64,000 bases of DNA from Streptomyces parvus (GTDB lineage Bacteria; Actinomycetota; Actinomycetes; Streptomycetales; Streptomycetaceae): positions 124,001 to 188,000 of the forward strand of contig NZ_CP135078.1 in assembly GCF_032121415.1 (NCBI RefSeq), written 5' to 3'. Positions 26,502-33,309 of the stretch are shown one piece after another. How positions within the stretch are numbered: position 1 is the stretch's first letter; every line of letters starts with the position of its first letter. The position numbers were made by a program, and so were the translations under genes. The notes beneath the pieces were generated by a model. That model did no database searches. It worked only from the letters and a program-made list of their open reading frames with translations, and was not told the DNA's origin.

Positions 26502-26676
26502 ATCGGGTTCGACAATTTCGGCAATAAAGTGACTGAAGTGGGAGGTACGCATGTGTCAGCAGACGCACGACCGGGGGCGAACAGCCGTGGCCGTACCGGG
26601 GGGCAGCACGCAGCAGCACCTCGCGCCGACGGTGGCGGGTACGGCGGGGCGGTGGACCTCGCGGGCCGAAGCGGCG

Positions 26677-27918
26677 TCAGCCGCCGGTGGCGCCGCGGAC
26701 CTTCCCGCGTGCCCGCATGAGGCATTCCGCCGCGAGCCGCCAGATCTCCGCGGCGAGGTTGATGTTGGAGTTCTCCTGCGCCTCCTCGGCCAGGAGCTGA
26801 AGGCCGGCCAGGCCCTCTTCCTCCTCCCCGCTCAGGATGCGCAGCTGATGGCCGAGGACCTCCAGGCGGATCCGGCTCTGGTAGGGCAGCCGGAGCTCCG
26901 TCCTGCCGAGCCTCTCCAACAGCGCGCGGGCATCGGCGAACCTGCCCTCATGGAAGGCAAGGCGCGCCCGCAGCGCGGCGAGGGACTGCTCCAGAGCGGA
27001 TGTGCGGGCAAAGGGGAGAGCGGCCTCCGCCGCTTCCATGCAGATCTGTGCGGCGTCGGGTTCGGGGGGAAGCTTCTGCAGGTGGAGTTCCGCCATCGCG
27101 ATGCGCAGCCGCAGCCATATCGTCAGGTTCTCCCGGCTGTCGAACCCGTCCAGCGCCTCTTGGAAGAGGACCTCGGCCGCGGCGAACTCGCCCTGCCGCA
27201 CCTTCAGCGCGCCCGCCGTCCACAACGCCTCGGCCCACAGGGTGTCGGAGCGCCCCCTCACCAGGACGGTCAGCTCGTCGGCGTGGCGCCGGGCGTCGGG
27301 CATCCGCCCCGCCTCGGCCTCCACCGACACCAGAACCAGCAGCGACGCGGCCCTGTCCTGGCTGGACAGCACGTGGTCCACCGCGAGCCGGTGGGCCGCG
27401 CCGGCAGCCTCCACCGCCGGAACGATCTCGCCCAGTACTCGCAGCGACCGGGCGAACTGGGTCAGGGCCCGGGCGCGCAACTCGGCCAGGCCGATCTCCT
27501 CACTCAGCGTCACCAGCTGCTCAAGGTAGCCGTGCTCGCCGACCGAGTCCCCGTGCCGGCGCTTCCACTGCCCCAGCAGCCACAGAGCCTGCCAGCGGAG
27601 CATCGGATCCTGGCCGTGCGCGGAACGCACCGCCTCGGCGAGAAGTTCACTGGTCTCGTCGGACTCCAGGGAGGTGGAGAGGGAGAGGATCTGGGCGAGC
27701 GAAGTGGCCCGGGAGCCCTCGAACTCCGACGGGCTGATGCCGAGTTGTCCGGCCAGGTGGGCGACGGCGCGCTCCGTGGGCTGCCGCGCGCCCGATTCCA
27801 GGCGCGAGAGATAGCCCGTAGACATGCCGTCCCCCGCGAGCGCGGCCTGGGACAGGCCCCGCTCGGTCCTCAGCTGCCTCAGGCGACGGCCGAAAGATGG
27901 CTGCTCCAACACGTGCAC
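26677..27918 (-). CDS. XRE-family regulator with TPR-like sensor domain
   Basis: Encodes 413 residues from GTG at 27918 (a second GTG two codons on). Residues 8-65 are an HTH of the XRE/lambda repressor class: [41 protein letters not shown]. The remaining 340 residues are helical repeats in TPR style (for example RWQALWLLGQWKRRHGD, ALTQFARSLRVLGEIVPA, AEALWTAGALKVRQGEFAAAEVLFQEAL). This is the architecture of regulators such as the RRNPP group, which sense short peptides, although many actinobacterial XRE-TPR proteins have unknown ligands. It stands between a proline dehydrogenase gene and a carrier/peptide gene pair, whose control regions share GGCAA/TTGCC repeats. It is absent from the C-1027 gene set as I remember it. 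Confidence 0.9.
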   Translation of the reverse strand: MHVLEQPSFGRRLRQLRTERGLSQAALAGDGMSTGYLSRLESGARQPTERAVAHLAGQLGISPSEFEGSRATSLAQILSLSTSLESDETSELLAEAVRSAHGQDPMLRWQALWLLGQWKRRHGDSVGEHGYLEQLVTLSEEIGLAELRARALTQFARSLRVLGEIVPAVEAAGAAHRLAVDHVLSSQDRAASLLVLVSVEAEAGRMPDARRHADELTVLVRGRSDTLWAEALWTAGALKVRQGEFAAAEVLFQEALDGFDSRENLTIWLRLRIAMAELHLQKLPPEPDAAQICMEAAEAALPFARTSALEQSLAALRARLAFHEGRFADARALLERLGRTELRLPYQSRIRLEVLGHQLRILSGEEEEGLAGLQLLAEEAQENSNINLAAEIWRLAAECLMRARGKVRGATGG

Positions 27919-28084
27919 GCCCCAACGAATAGATGGAGGACGAAGGTTCCTGGCCCGGCCCGGTCCCCGTGGCCTGCCACGCTACTCATTCCAGATGTGC
28001 CAGAGAGTATGCCGGTCGCGTGCGGCTTGGCAAACCTGTCGACCTCGACGGCCTACGCATCTCGCTCAAATGCGGTGCGTGGAT

Positions 28085-28122
28085 GGCAAGTAGAGTTGCC
28101 CGTGACTTGGAAAAGTATTGCC
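28085..28122. promoter_or_regulatory. Operator-like repeats upstream of tandem carrier gene
   Basis: GGCAA-N6-TTGCC (28085-28100) is followed by GGAAA-AGTA-TTGCC (28109-28122), the latter matching the 14-bp site with one mismatch. A further half-site TTGGCAA is at 28027. They lie 71-108 bp before the carrier protein start and 170-200 bp before the divergent XRE-type gene, so they could control both. Confidence 0.55.
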
Positions 28123-28192
28123 AGGCAGCATGTGCTCCCGTACCGTGACGAGAAGCCGATGCAGCCGACACATGCCCATGGAGGTGGCGAAA

Positions 28193-28810
28193 ATGGCCAG
28201 TGACCGCTCTGCCGTCTCCGGCCGGAACCGTTCCGCGGGGTCCGGCGCGCCGCAGGGCCGTAGTGGCGACGAGTACCGGCTCGGTGACGTGGGCGAGTTC
28301 ATGATCGGCGTGTGGAGCGAGCTCCTGGGCCGCTCCGATCTCACCGAGCATTCGGACTTCTTCGCGCACGGCGGGGACACGCTGCTGATCACGCGGCTGG
28401 TCCGCAGGATCACCGAGAGGTTCGGCGTCGCGGTGTCGCTGCGCGAGCTGTCGCGGCGCAACCTCGGCGACCAGGTGGCGCTGGTGCATGCCTCGCGGCT
28501 GCGCTCTGCCCGCCGGGGCTCCCGGCGCGCGGCCGTCACCACGGGCGACATCCGCCGGGTGCTGGTGCGCGGCTGGGGCGACCTGCTCGGCTTCCCGGAC
28601 CCCTCCGAGGGTGCCGACTTCTTCGCCCACGGCGGTGACTCCCTGCTGATAACCCGGCTGGTCCGCAGGATCAACCGCGAGCTGGGCGTCACGCTTCCGG
28701 TGCGCGACATGCTGGCCGCCCCGACCCTGGGTGAGCAGACTCTGCTGCTCAGCGACGCGGTCGCGGGATCTCGCCGCTCCGTCTTCACCAGCGGCCGACA
28801 GTCCGACTGA
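28193..28810 (+). CDS. Stand-alone tandem carrier protein (two PCP/ACP domains)
   Basis: Encodes 205 residues from the ATG at 28193, chosen for GGAGGTG six bases upstream. Two homologous carrier domains are visible: residues 30-100 with WSELLGRSDLTEHSDFFAHGGDTLLITRLVRRI, and 117-190 with WGDLLGFPDPSEGADFFAHGGDSLLITRLVRRI (cited as consecutive shorter motifs FFAHGGDTLL and FFAHGGDSLL). The second has the phosphopantetheine Ser150; the first has Thr63 in its place and is probably not modified. No catalytic domain is attached. Carrier pairs of this sort could present an amino or aryl acid to the oxidases and ligases nearby. The closest loading enzymes in the window are the two PaaK-type ligases and the adenylation enzyme; which one serves it is not known. 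Confidence 0.88.
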   Translation: MASDRSAVSGRNRSAGSGAPQGRSGDEYRLGDVGEFMIGVWSELLGRSDLTEHSDFFAHGGDTLLITRLVRRITERFGVAVSLRELSRRNLGDQVALVHASRLRSARRGSRRAAVTTGDIRRVLVRGWGDLLGFPDPSEGADFFAHGGDSLLITRLVRRINRELGVTLPVRDMLAAPTLGEQTLLLSDAVAGSRRSVFTSGRQSD

Positions 28811-28816
28811 TACCCA

Positions 28817-28848
28817 GGCAAGTTGCCAAAGTCTGGCATATCGTTGCC
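28817..28848. promoter_or_regulatory. Operator-like repeats upstream of exported peptide gene
   Basis: GGCAA-G-TTGCC (28817-28827) and GGCAT-ATCG-TTGCC (28835-28848), the second in the same 14-bp frame as the other sites with one mismatch. They fall between the carrier stop and the 54-residue peptide gene, 82-113 bp before its ATG, suggesting the peptide has its own promoter. Confidence 0.55.
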
Positions 28849-28929
28849 ACTATGAGTCCGATTCGCTAGCTTCCTGGCATCACGAGGTCTCACCGTCCCG
28901 CGGTCACGCCGCCCTCGCTAGGAGCTCGC

Positions 28930-29094
28930 ATGGGTACCGCACTTCACGTTGCCCGACTGTCCCTCCTCATCGGCACGTTCGGACTCGTCACCTTCTTCAC
29001 CACGGCCTCCGCCCACTCCGCAACGGGAGGAGAGGACGTGGAATGGCCCTTCACCAACATCTGCGTCGCCGACGACGACGTCGAATGGCCCTGA
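28930..29094 (+). CDS. 54-residue exported peptide with duplicated DVEWP motif
   Basis: A short frame with AGGAG five bases before its ATG. Residues 1-9 are mildly basic (Arg9, His6), 10-26 are hydrophobic (LSLLIGTFGLVTFF), and ASA at 26-28 fits a signal peptidase I site. The predicted mature part is about 26 residues, acidic, with one Cys (FTNIC) and DVEWP at 36-40 and again at the very C-terminus, 50-54. The two copies use different Val codons, so protein-level conservation rather than a recent DNA duplication may keep them alike. It has its own operator-like region and lies 120 bp after the carrier gene. It could be a signalling peptide for the adjacent XRE-TPR protein, a ribosomally made precursor, or a secreted protein of other use. 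Confidence 0.65.
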   Translation: MGTALHVARLSLLIGTFGLVTFFTTASAHSATGGEDVEWPFTNICVADDDVEWP

Positions 29095-29182
29095 TCCGCC
29101 GCCTTCCGCCCCTCGTCCTCCCGGAAAAAGGGCCGTGCCCCGCACAGCACCCGACAACGGCCTCCCCGGCATCAGCGGCCTG

Positions 29183-29406
29183 ATGGCTTACCACCCGGGC
29201 ACCGCCGCACCGCTGGGCGATCTCGTCAACGCCCAGCTGCGGTCGCCGTCCTCGCCCCGACCGGGGAACGCGAGCTCATCACGGCGTACGTCCCGTATCT
29301 CGGCCGTCTCGCCACCGAGCTGCCCAAGGACGGCGAGTACGACGAGCACTCCGCCCGGCAGACCGTCGCCAACGGCTGCCGAGCCGCGATGACCCAGACC
29401 GGCTGA
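29183..29406 (+). pseudogene. Possible frameshifted small gene
   Basis: Two partial frames make better sense joined than apart. From ATG at 29183 the frame reads MAYHPGTAAPLGDLVNAQL; from about 29240 the neighbouring frame reads AVAVLAPTGERELITAYVPY, then LGRLATELPKDGEYDEHSAR and ends AAMTQTG with TGA at 29404-29406. The second part has good codon bias and a believable amphipathic composition but no start of its own. A single-base frameshift near 29240 would give a protein of about 74 residues. It could be a real mutation or a sequencing error. I do not recognise the family. If it is not a gene, 29095-29430 is a 336-bp non-coding stretch. Confidence 0.3.
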
Positions 29407-29430
29407 CGCCTTCCCGGAGAGGGACGACTG

Positions 29431-30351
29431 ATGAGCACGCGGCGCCCCTGGAGCACCGCCGACGTCCCGGACCGCACCGGAACCACCGCGGTGGTCACCG
29501 GTGCGAGCTCCGGCATCGGACTGCACCTGGCACAGGAACTCGCCCGGCACGGCGCCCACGTGGTGCTGGCCGTGCGCGATCCCGACCGGGGGGTCGCCGC
29601 GGCGGCCCGCATCCGGAGCCGGGCGCCGTCGGCCGAACTGACGGTCCGCCGGCTTGACCTCTCCAGTCTCGCGTCGGTGCGTGCCGGCGCCGAGGAACTG
29701 CGCGACCGCTTCCCGCGCATCCACCTGCTGGTCAACAACGCGGGCGTGATGTGGACCGACCGGGCCCGCACCCCGGACGGAAACGAACTCCAGTTCGCCA
29801 CAAATCACCTGGGGCACTTCGCCCTCACCGGTCTGCTCCTGGACTCCCTGCGGGCGGCGCCCGGCGCGCGGGTCGTGACGATCAGCAGCTATCTGCACCG
29901 GCTGGGACGCATCGACTTCCGCGACCTTCACGGCGAACGCCGCTACAGCCGGTACCGGGCCTACAACCAGTCCAAGCTGGCCAACCTCATGTTCGCGCTG
30001 GAACTCCACCACAGGCTGGTGGAGTCGGGCGTGGATCTGGCCTCGCTCGCCGCTCATCCCGGGCTGACCGCGACCGGTCTGGCCCGTGGCTTTCCCGCGC
30101 CCGTGCGCAGGTTCGGCTCCCCGCTCGCCCCGCTGTTCCTCCAGCCCGCCGCGGCGGGGATGCTGCCCGGTCTGCGGGCCGCCACCGATCCCGGCGCACG
30201 CGGGGGCGAGTTCTACGGGCCCCTCGGCGTGACCGAGACCCGGGGCGCACCCGGGCTCGTGCGCCCCGGCAGAACGGCCCTCGACCCCCAGGCCCGGCGC
30301 CGCCTCTGGGAGGAGTCCGAGCACCTCACCGGCGTACGCCTTCGGCCGTGA
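29431..30351 (+). CDS. Short-chain dehydrogenase/reductase
   Basis: Encodes 306 residues from ATG with GGAGAGGG upstream. Cofactor motif TGASSGIG (about 24-31), AVRD after beta-2 suggesting NADP preference, NNAGV at about 101-105, catalytic Ser in VVTISSYLHRLG, and the YNQSK pair (Tyr, Lys) about 180-184. The length and C-terminal layout match retinol dehydrogenase/WW-oxidoreductase-like SDRs in actinobacteria. The substrate cannot be told from sequence. It is the only carbonyl reductase of this type in the accessory section and faces the AhpD-like gene tail to tail with 30 bp between. Confidence 0.9.
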   Translation: MSTRRPWSTADVPDRTGTTAVVTGASSGIGLHLAQELARHGAHVVLAVRDPDRGVAAAARIRSRAPSAELTVRRLDLSSLASVRAGAEELRDRFPRIHLLVNNAGVMWTDRARTPDGNELQFATNHLGHFALTGLLLDSLRAAPGARVVTISSYLHRLGRIDFRDLHGERRYSRYRAYNQSKLANLMFALELHHRLVESGVDLASLAAHPGLTATGLARGFPAPVRRFGSPLAPLFLQPAAAGMLPGLRAATDPGARGGEFYGPLGVTETRGAPGLVRPGRTALDPQARRRLWEESEHLTGVRLRP

Positions 30352-30381
30352 GGCCGCCTTCCCCAGCCGCCGCGGGGCCGT

Positions 30382-31422
30382 TCACCCCGGCCCGGCGGCC
30401 TCGGGCACGACGAGCCTACGGCCGACACGGATGGCTGTGGTCAGCGCCGCGTAGGACGTGAGCTCGACGAGTTCGCGGTCGGTGGGCCAACGCCGCCTGA
30501 ACGCCTCGATGTCCTGCGGGAGCACCTGGTAGGGGGCGAAGGCCGTCAACAGTGCCAGCCGTGCCGCGGGAACGTCCTGGGGCGGCAGGCCGGACGCGGC
30601 CTCGTCGAGCCATCCCCGGCCGAGACCCGGCGCCGATCCGTCCCAGGTGTCCAGACGTGTGCGCAGCCGCTCCCGGACCGGTTCGGGCACCCAGTGCGCC
30701 CCCTGGTCCACGGCGGCGACGGCACGCCCCAGCGCCTGGGCCACGAAAGGGTTGCTCTCGGCCCACTCCAGTCCCGGCGGCAGGGGAGCCGGGGGCAGGA
30801 GATCGAGAGATGCGCCCGGCGTCAGCGGACCCGGGGCGACAGGACGCATGGCCAGTGCGGTGGTCCTCATGATGGGTCCGCGCAACGGCGTCGGCGTCCG
30901 GGCCGGCATGGGGGAGTCCTCCAGGAAGAGGGACACCATGCGGTTGATGTAGTGGAACGTGACCACGACGCCGCACAGTTCCGCCGCCTGTTCCCTGCTG
31001 AACGCAAACGGCTGCCCGCCGCTCGCCGCACCGCCGCCGGGTCGCCGACCTGCCTCCCGGACCCACCGCAGCAGCCCGGCTTGGCCGCCGTCCGGGGGCA
31101 GTGTCCCGAGAACCGCCTGATGGACCTGGACGCAGTAGGGACAGTCGTTGGCGCGGGAGACCTCGGTGGCGACCGTCTCCTTCACAGCCCGGCTCACCTG
31201 TCCGTCGACCAGCAGGGTCTCCCGCAGCATCAGCCACGCCGCGGCCAGCGACGCCGCGGCGGGCGAGTGGAGTGCCAGGGGCGGCGCGAGCACGCCGAAC
31301 TGCTCCTCCGTCTCCCCGTACACCCGCGCCACCAAGGAGCGGGCCCGGCGCGGGGAGACCACGTCCACGTACCTCACCTGCCGCAGGGAACCCCGCAGCA
31401 CTGCCCGAACGAGCGGCCTCAT
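30382..31422 (-). CDS. AhpD/carboxymuconolactone decarboxylase-like protein
   Basis: Encodes 346 residues. The central part contains the alkylhydroperoxidase core: VSRAVKETVATEVSRANDCPYCVQVHQAVLG, cited here by its CPYCVQVH motif with the CxxC pair and His of AhpD at about residues 99-105. N- and C-terminal helical extensions make it longer than single-domain AhpD (about 175 residues), and a second half-domain (VELTSYAALTTAIRVGRRL) lies at the end. AhpD proteins reduce peroxides through the CxxC thiols. A protective or redox role near enediyne biosynthesis is plausible. Its start overlaps the stop of the small upstream gene by four bases. Confidence 0.85.
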   Translation of the reverse strand: MRPLVRAVLRGSLRQVRYVDVVSPRRARSLVARVYGETEEQFGVLAPPLALHSPAAASLAAAWLMLRETLLVDGQVSRAVKETVATEVSRANDCPYCVQVHQAVLGTLPPDGGQAGLLRWVREAGRRPGGGAASGGQPFAFSREQAAELCGVVVTFHYINRMVSLFLEDSPMPARTPTPLRGPIMRTTALAMRPVAPGPLTPGASLDLLPPAPLPPGLEWAESNPFVAQALGRAVAAVDQGAHWVPEPVRERLRTRLDTWDGSAPGLGRGWLDEAASGLPPQDVPAARLALLTAFAPYQVLPQDIEAFRRRWPTDRELVELTSYAALTTAIRVGRRLVVPEAAGPG

Positions 31423-31757
31423 CGTCGTCTTCCCTTCCCTTCGTCGACGCTCGGCGCCCCCGTCGGCGAGGGTTCGCCCAGCACGTCCGGTCCAAAGCGC
31501 GGCGCCGGGCCGTCGCCGTCGCCGGGTGGCCCCGCCCCCGGGCCACCCGCGCGGATGTCGGGACCCACCGCGCCGGGACCGAGCACCATCTGTTCCATCA
31601 GCATGCGGACCAGCGCGGTCGCCGCTTCCTGCGCGGTCGCCGCGCTGTAGGCGGCGGGCGAAGCCGCCGCGGTGCCGAGGACCGTGTCGGCCGACGGCCT
31701 CGCGGTGGCGGGTGCCACCGCGGCCGGCACCCGGGACGGACGGTCGCTGTCGCTCAT
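31419..31757 (-). CDS. Ala/Pro/Gly-rich small protein, unknown
   Basis: Encodes 112 residues from an ATG with GGGAGG six bases upstream. Only a central stretch looks structured: AYSAATAQEAATALVRMLMEQMVLG, a likely amphipathic helix at about 36-60. The rest is Pro/Gly/Ala rich and ends in a basic GKGRRR. It is translationally coupled (4-bp overlap) to the AhpD-like gene and starts a minus-strand pair divergent from the flavin monooxygenase gene at 32062. I know no family for it. An accessory or scaffold protein is possible; a leader-core peptide seems less likely because the tail has no Cys, Ser or Thr cluster. Confidence 0.65.
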   Translation of the reverse strand: MSDSDRPSRVPAAVAPATARPSADTVLGTAAASPAAYSAATAQEAATALVRMLMEQMVLGPGAVGPDIRAGGPGAGPPGDGDGPAPRFGPDVLGEPSPTGAPSVDEGKGRRR

Positions 31758-32061
31758 GGGCTGCCTCCCTGACCGGTCCGGGCGCCGGCCCGGCGTGACC
31801 GGCGACGGGCGCCGACGCCGGCCGTGGCTCCGGCCGAGAAGCACATTCTCACTCCTCGGACCGGTCGTGGACTTCTCGTGGGATGCGCTGTCGCACGGGC
31901 GCGACCGGCATCGGCGAAGGTGACCGGCAATCAAGGAGATGCGACGTGCGCAGGACTCGGTGAACCATGCGGGAGCAGGGCGACGCCGTCCTGACCGATG
32001 CGCGCAGACGCCTGCTACCGCATACCGCGGACAGGACGTCTCATGATTCCCGGAGGATCGA
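31758..32061. promoter_or_regulatory. Divergent promoter region
   Basis: About 300 bp between the small Ala/Pro-rich gene and the acyl-CoA-dehydrogenase-like gene, transcribed away from each other. No GGCAA/TTGCC repeat is present. A GGAGG five bases before the GTG at 32062 fixes the right-hand start. No other feature is clear. Confidence 0.4.
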
Positions 32062-33243
32062 GTGGACCAGACGCCTACGCCCGCCCGTACCGAACTGGTG
32101 GAACGGGCCTCGAAGCTGAGGCCGTTGCTCCAGTCCCACGCGGCATGGACCGAGGAGAACCGGCGGCTGCACGAGGAGTCGGTCGAAGCGATGGCCGCGG
32201 CCGGAATATTCCGCATGCGCGTGCCGGCCCGCTACGGCGGCTTCGAGTCCGACACCCGCACCCTGGTGGACGTCGCAGCCGAACTGGCGCGCGGCGACGG
32301 ATCGGCCGCGTGGACGGCGTCGGTGTGGTGGATACCCACCTGGATGGCGGGCCTCTTCCCGGACCACGTGCAGGACGAGGTGTTTTCCCGGCCGGACGTC
32401 AGGGTCTCCGGCACCCTCAGCCCCGGCGGTATGGCGGCCCCGGCCGACGGCGGCGTCGTGGTGAACGGCAAGTGGGGCTTCATCAGCGGCGCCTGGCACA
32501 GTCACTGGCAGGTCCTGATCGCAGTCTCGCCGACCCCCGACGGCGGCATGCAGCCCGTGATGGCCCTGGTGCCGACGGACCAGCTGCAGATCGTCGACGA
32601 CTGGCACACCTCGGGCCTTCGGGGCTCGGGAAGCGTCAGCACCATCGCCTCGGACGTCTTCGTCCCCCAGGAGCGCGTCCTTCCGCTGGGCGCGGTGCTC
32701 CAGCAGCAGTACGCCTCCGAACTCAACGCCGGATCGCCGATGTTCCGGGCGCCCATGCTGGCCGTGGCCTCGGCCTCGTCGGTCGGCACCATGACGGGAC
32801 TGGCTGCGGCCGCCCAGGACGTCTTCCGCGGCAGGCTGCCCGGCCGGAAGATCACCTACACCGAGTACGAGGAGCAGGGCGCGGCACCGATCACCCACCT
32901 GCAACTCGGCGAGGCGACCCTGCTGGCCGACGAGGCCCGGTTCCACGCCCACCGGCTGGCCGACCTGGTCGACTCCAAGGGGGCTTCGGGCGAGGCCTGG
33001 ACGCTGGAGGAGCGGGTGCTGTGCCGCGGCCTGCTCGGGCGGGCCTGCCGGCTGGGCAAGGAGTCGGTGGACATCCTCGCGCAGGCGAGCGGCGGGTCCT
33101 CCATCTACAACGACGTCCCGATCCAGCGCGTGCAGCGCGACGCCCAGAGCATCACGCTGCACGCGCTCATGAACCCGAGCACCAACCTGGAGCTGTACGG
33201 CCGGCTGCTGTGCGGTCAGGGGCCCAACACCCTGTACGTCTGA
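32062..33243 (+). CDS. Acyl-CoA-dehydrogenase-fold flavin monooxygenase
   Basis: Encodes 393 residues from GTG with GGAGG upstream. N-terminal helices lead to FRMRVPARYGGFE and VDVAAELARGDGSAAWTASV, then the beta domain VVVNGKWGFISGAWHSHW and WHTSGLRGSGSVSTIASDVFVP, and a C-terminal helical bundle with ASGGSSIYNDVPIQRVQRDAQ. These blocks are those of group D two-component monooxygenases (HsaA/DszC-like), which use reduced flavin from a separate reductase; the reductase at 17302 is a possible partner. A hydroxylation of an aryl or acyl unit is the likeliest job. In C-1027 a monooxygenase (SgcD4) is assigned to benzoxazolinate tailoring, and this gene or the one at 54613 could take that part. 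Confidence 0.88.
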   Translation: MDQTPTPARTELVERASKLRPLLQSHAAWTEENRRLHEESVEAMAAAGIFRMRVPARYGGFESDTRTLVDVAAELARGDGSAAWTASVWWIPTWMAGLFPDHVQDEVFSRPDVRVSGTLSPGGMAAPADGGVVVNGKWGFISGAWHSHWQVLIAVSPTPDGGMQPVMALVPTDQLQIVDDWHTSGLRGSGSVSTIASDVFVPQERVLPLGAVLQQQYASELNAGSPMFRAPMLAVASASSVGTMTGLAAAAQDVFRGRLPGRKITYTEYEEQGAAPITHLQLGEATLLADEARFHAHRLADLVDSKGASGEAWTLEERVLCRGLLGRACRLGKESVDILAQASGGSSIYNDVPIQRVQRDAQSITLHALMNPSTNLELYGRLLCGQGPNTLYV

Positions 33244-33250
33244 GACGGGG

Positions 33251-33296
33251 CGCACCGCCGGCCGGGGCGGTCGCCGCGTTCCGGCCGGCGGGGTGC
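33251..33296. terminator. Bidirectional hairpin between convergent genes
   Basis: CCGCCGGCCGG (33255-33265) pairs perfectly with CCGGCCGGCGG (33281-33291) across 15 nt, with partial pairing further out. It lies between the monooxygenase and P450 stop codons, which face each other. Confidence 0.6.
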
Positions 33297-33309
33297 TCAG
33301 GGCCCGGAC

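Larger units (their letters stand above)
26140..26676. other. Regulatory intergenic region, no confident gene
   Basis: About 540 bp between the proline dehydrogenase start and the end of the XRE-type gene. It is less GC-rich than its surroundings near 26330-26530 and contains the operator-like repeats listed separately. An ATG at 26551 has a very good ribosome site (GGGAGG), but its frame stays open antisense through the XRE-type gene and looks like a shadow. A lost or very small gene here cannot be excluded. Confidence 0.45.

Noticed and set aside
31419..31757. Ribosomal peptide precursor
   Set aside because: The C-terminal part lacks Cys/Ser/Thr clusters and no maturase is adjacent; the gene is coupled to an AhpD-like enzyme.
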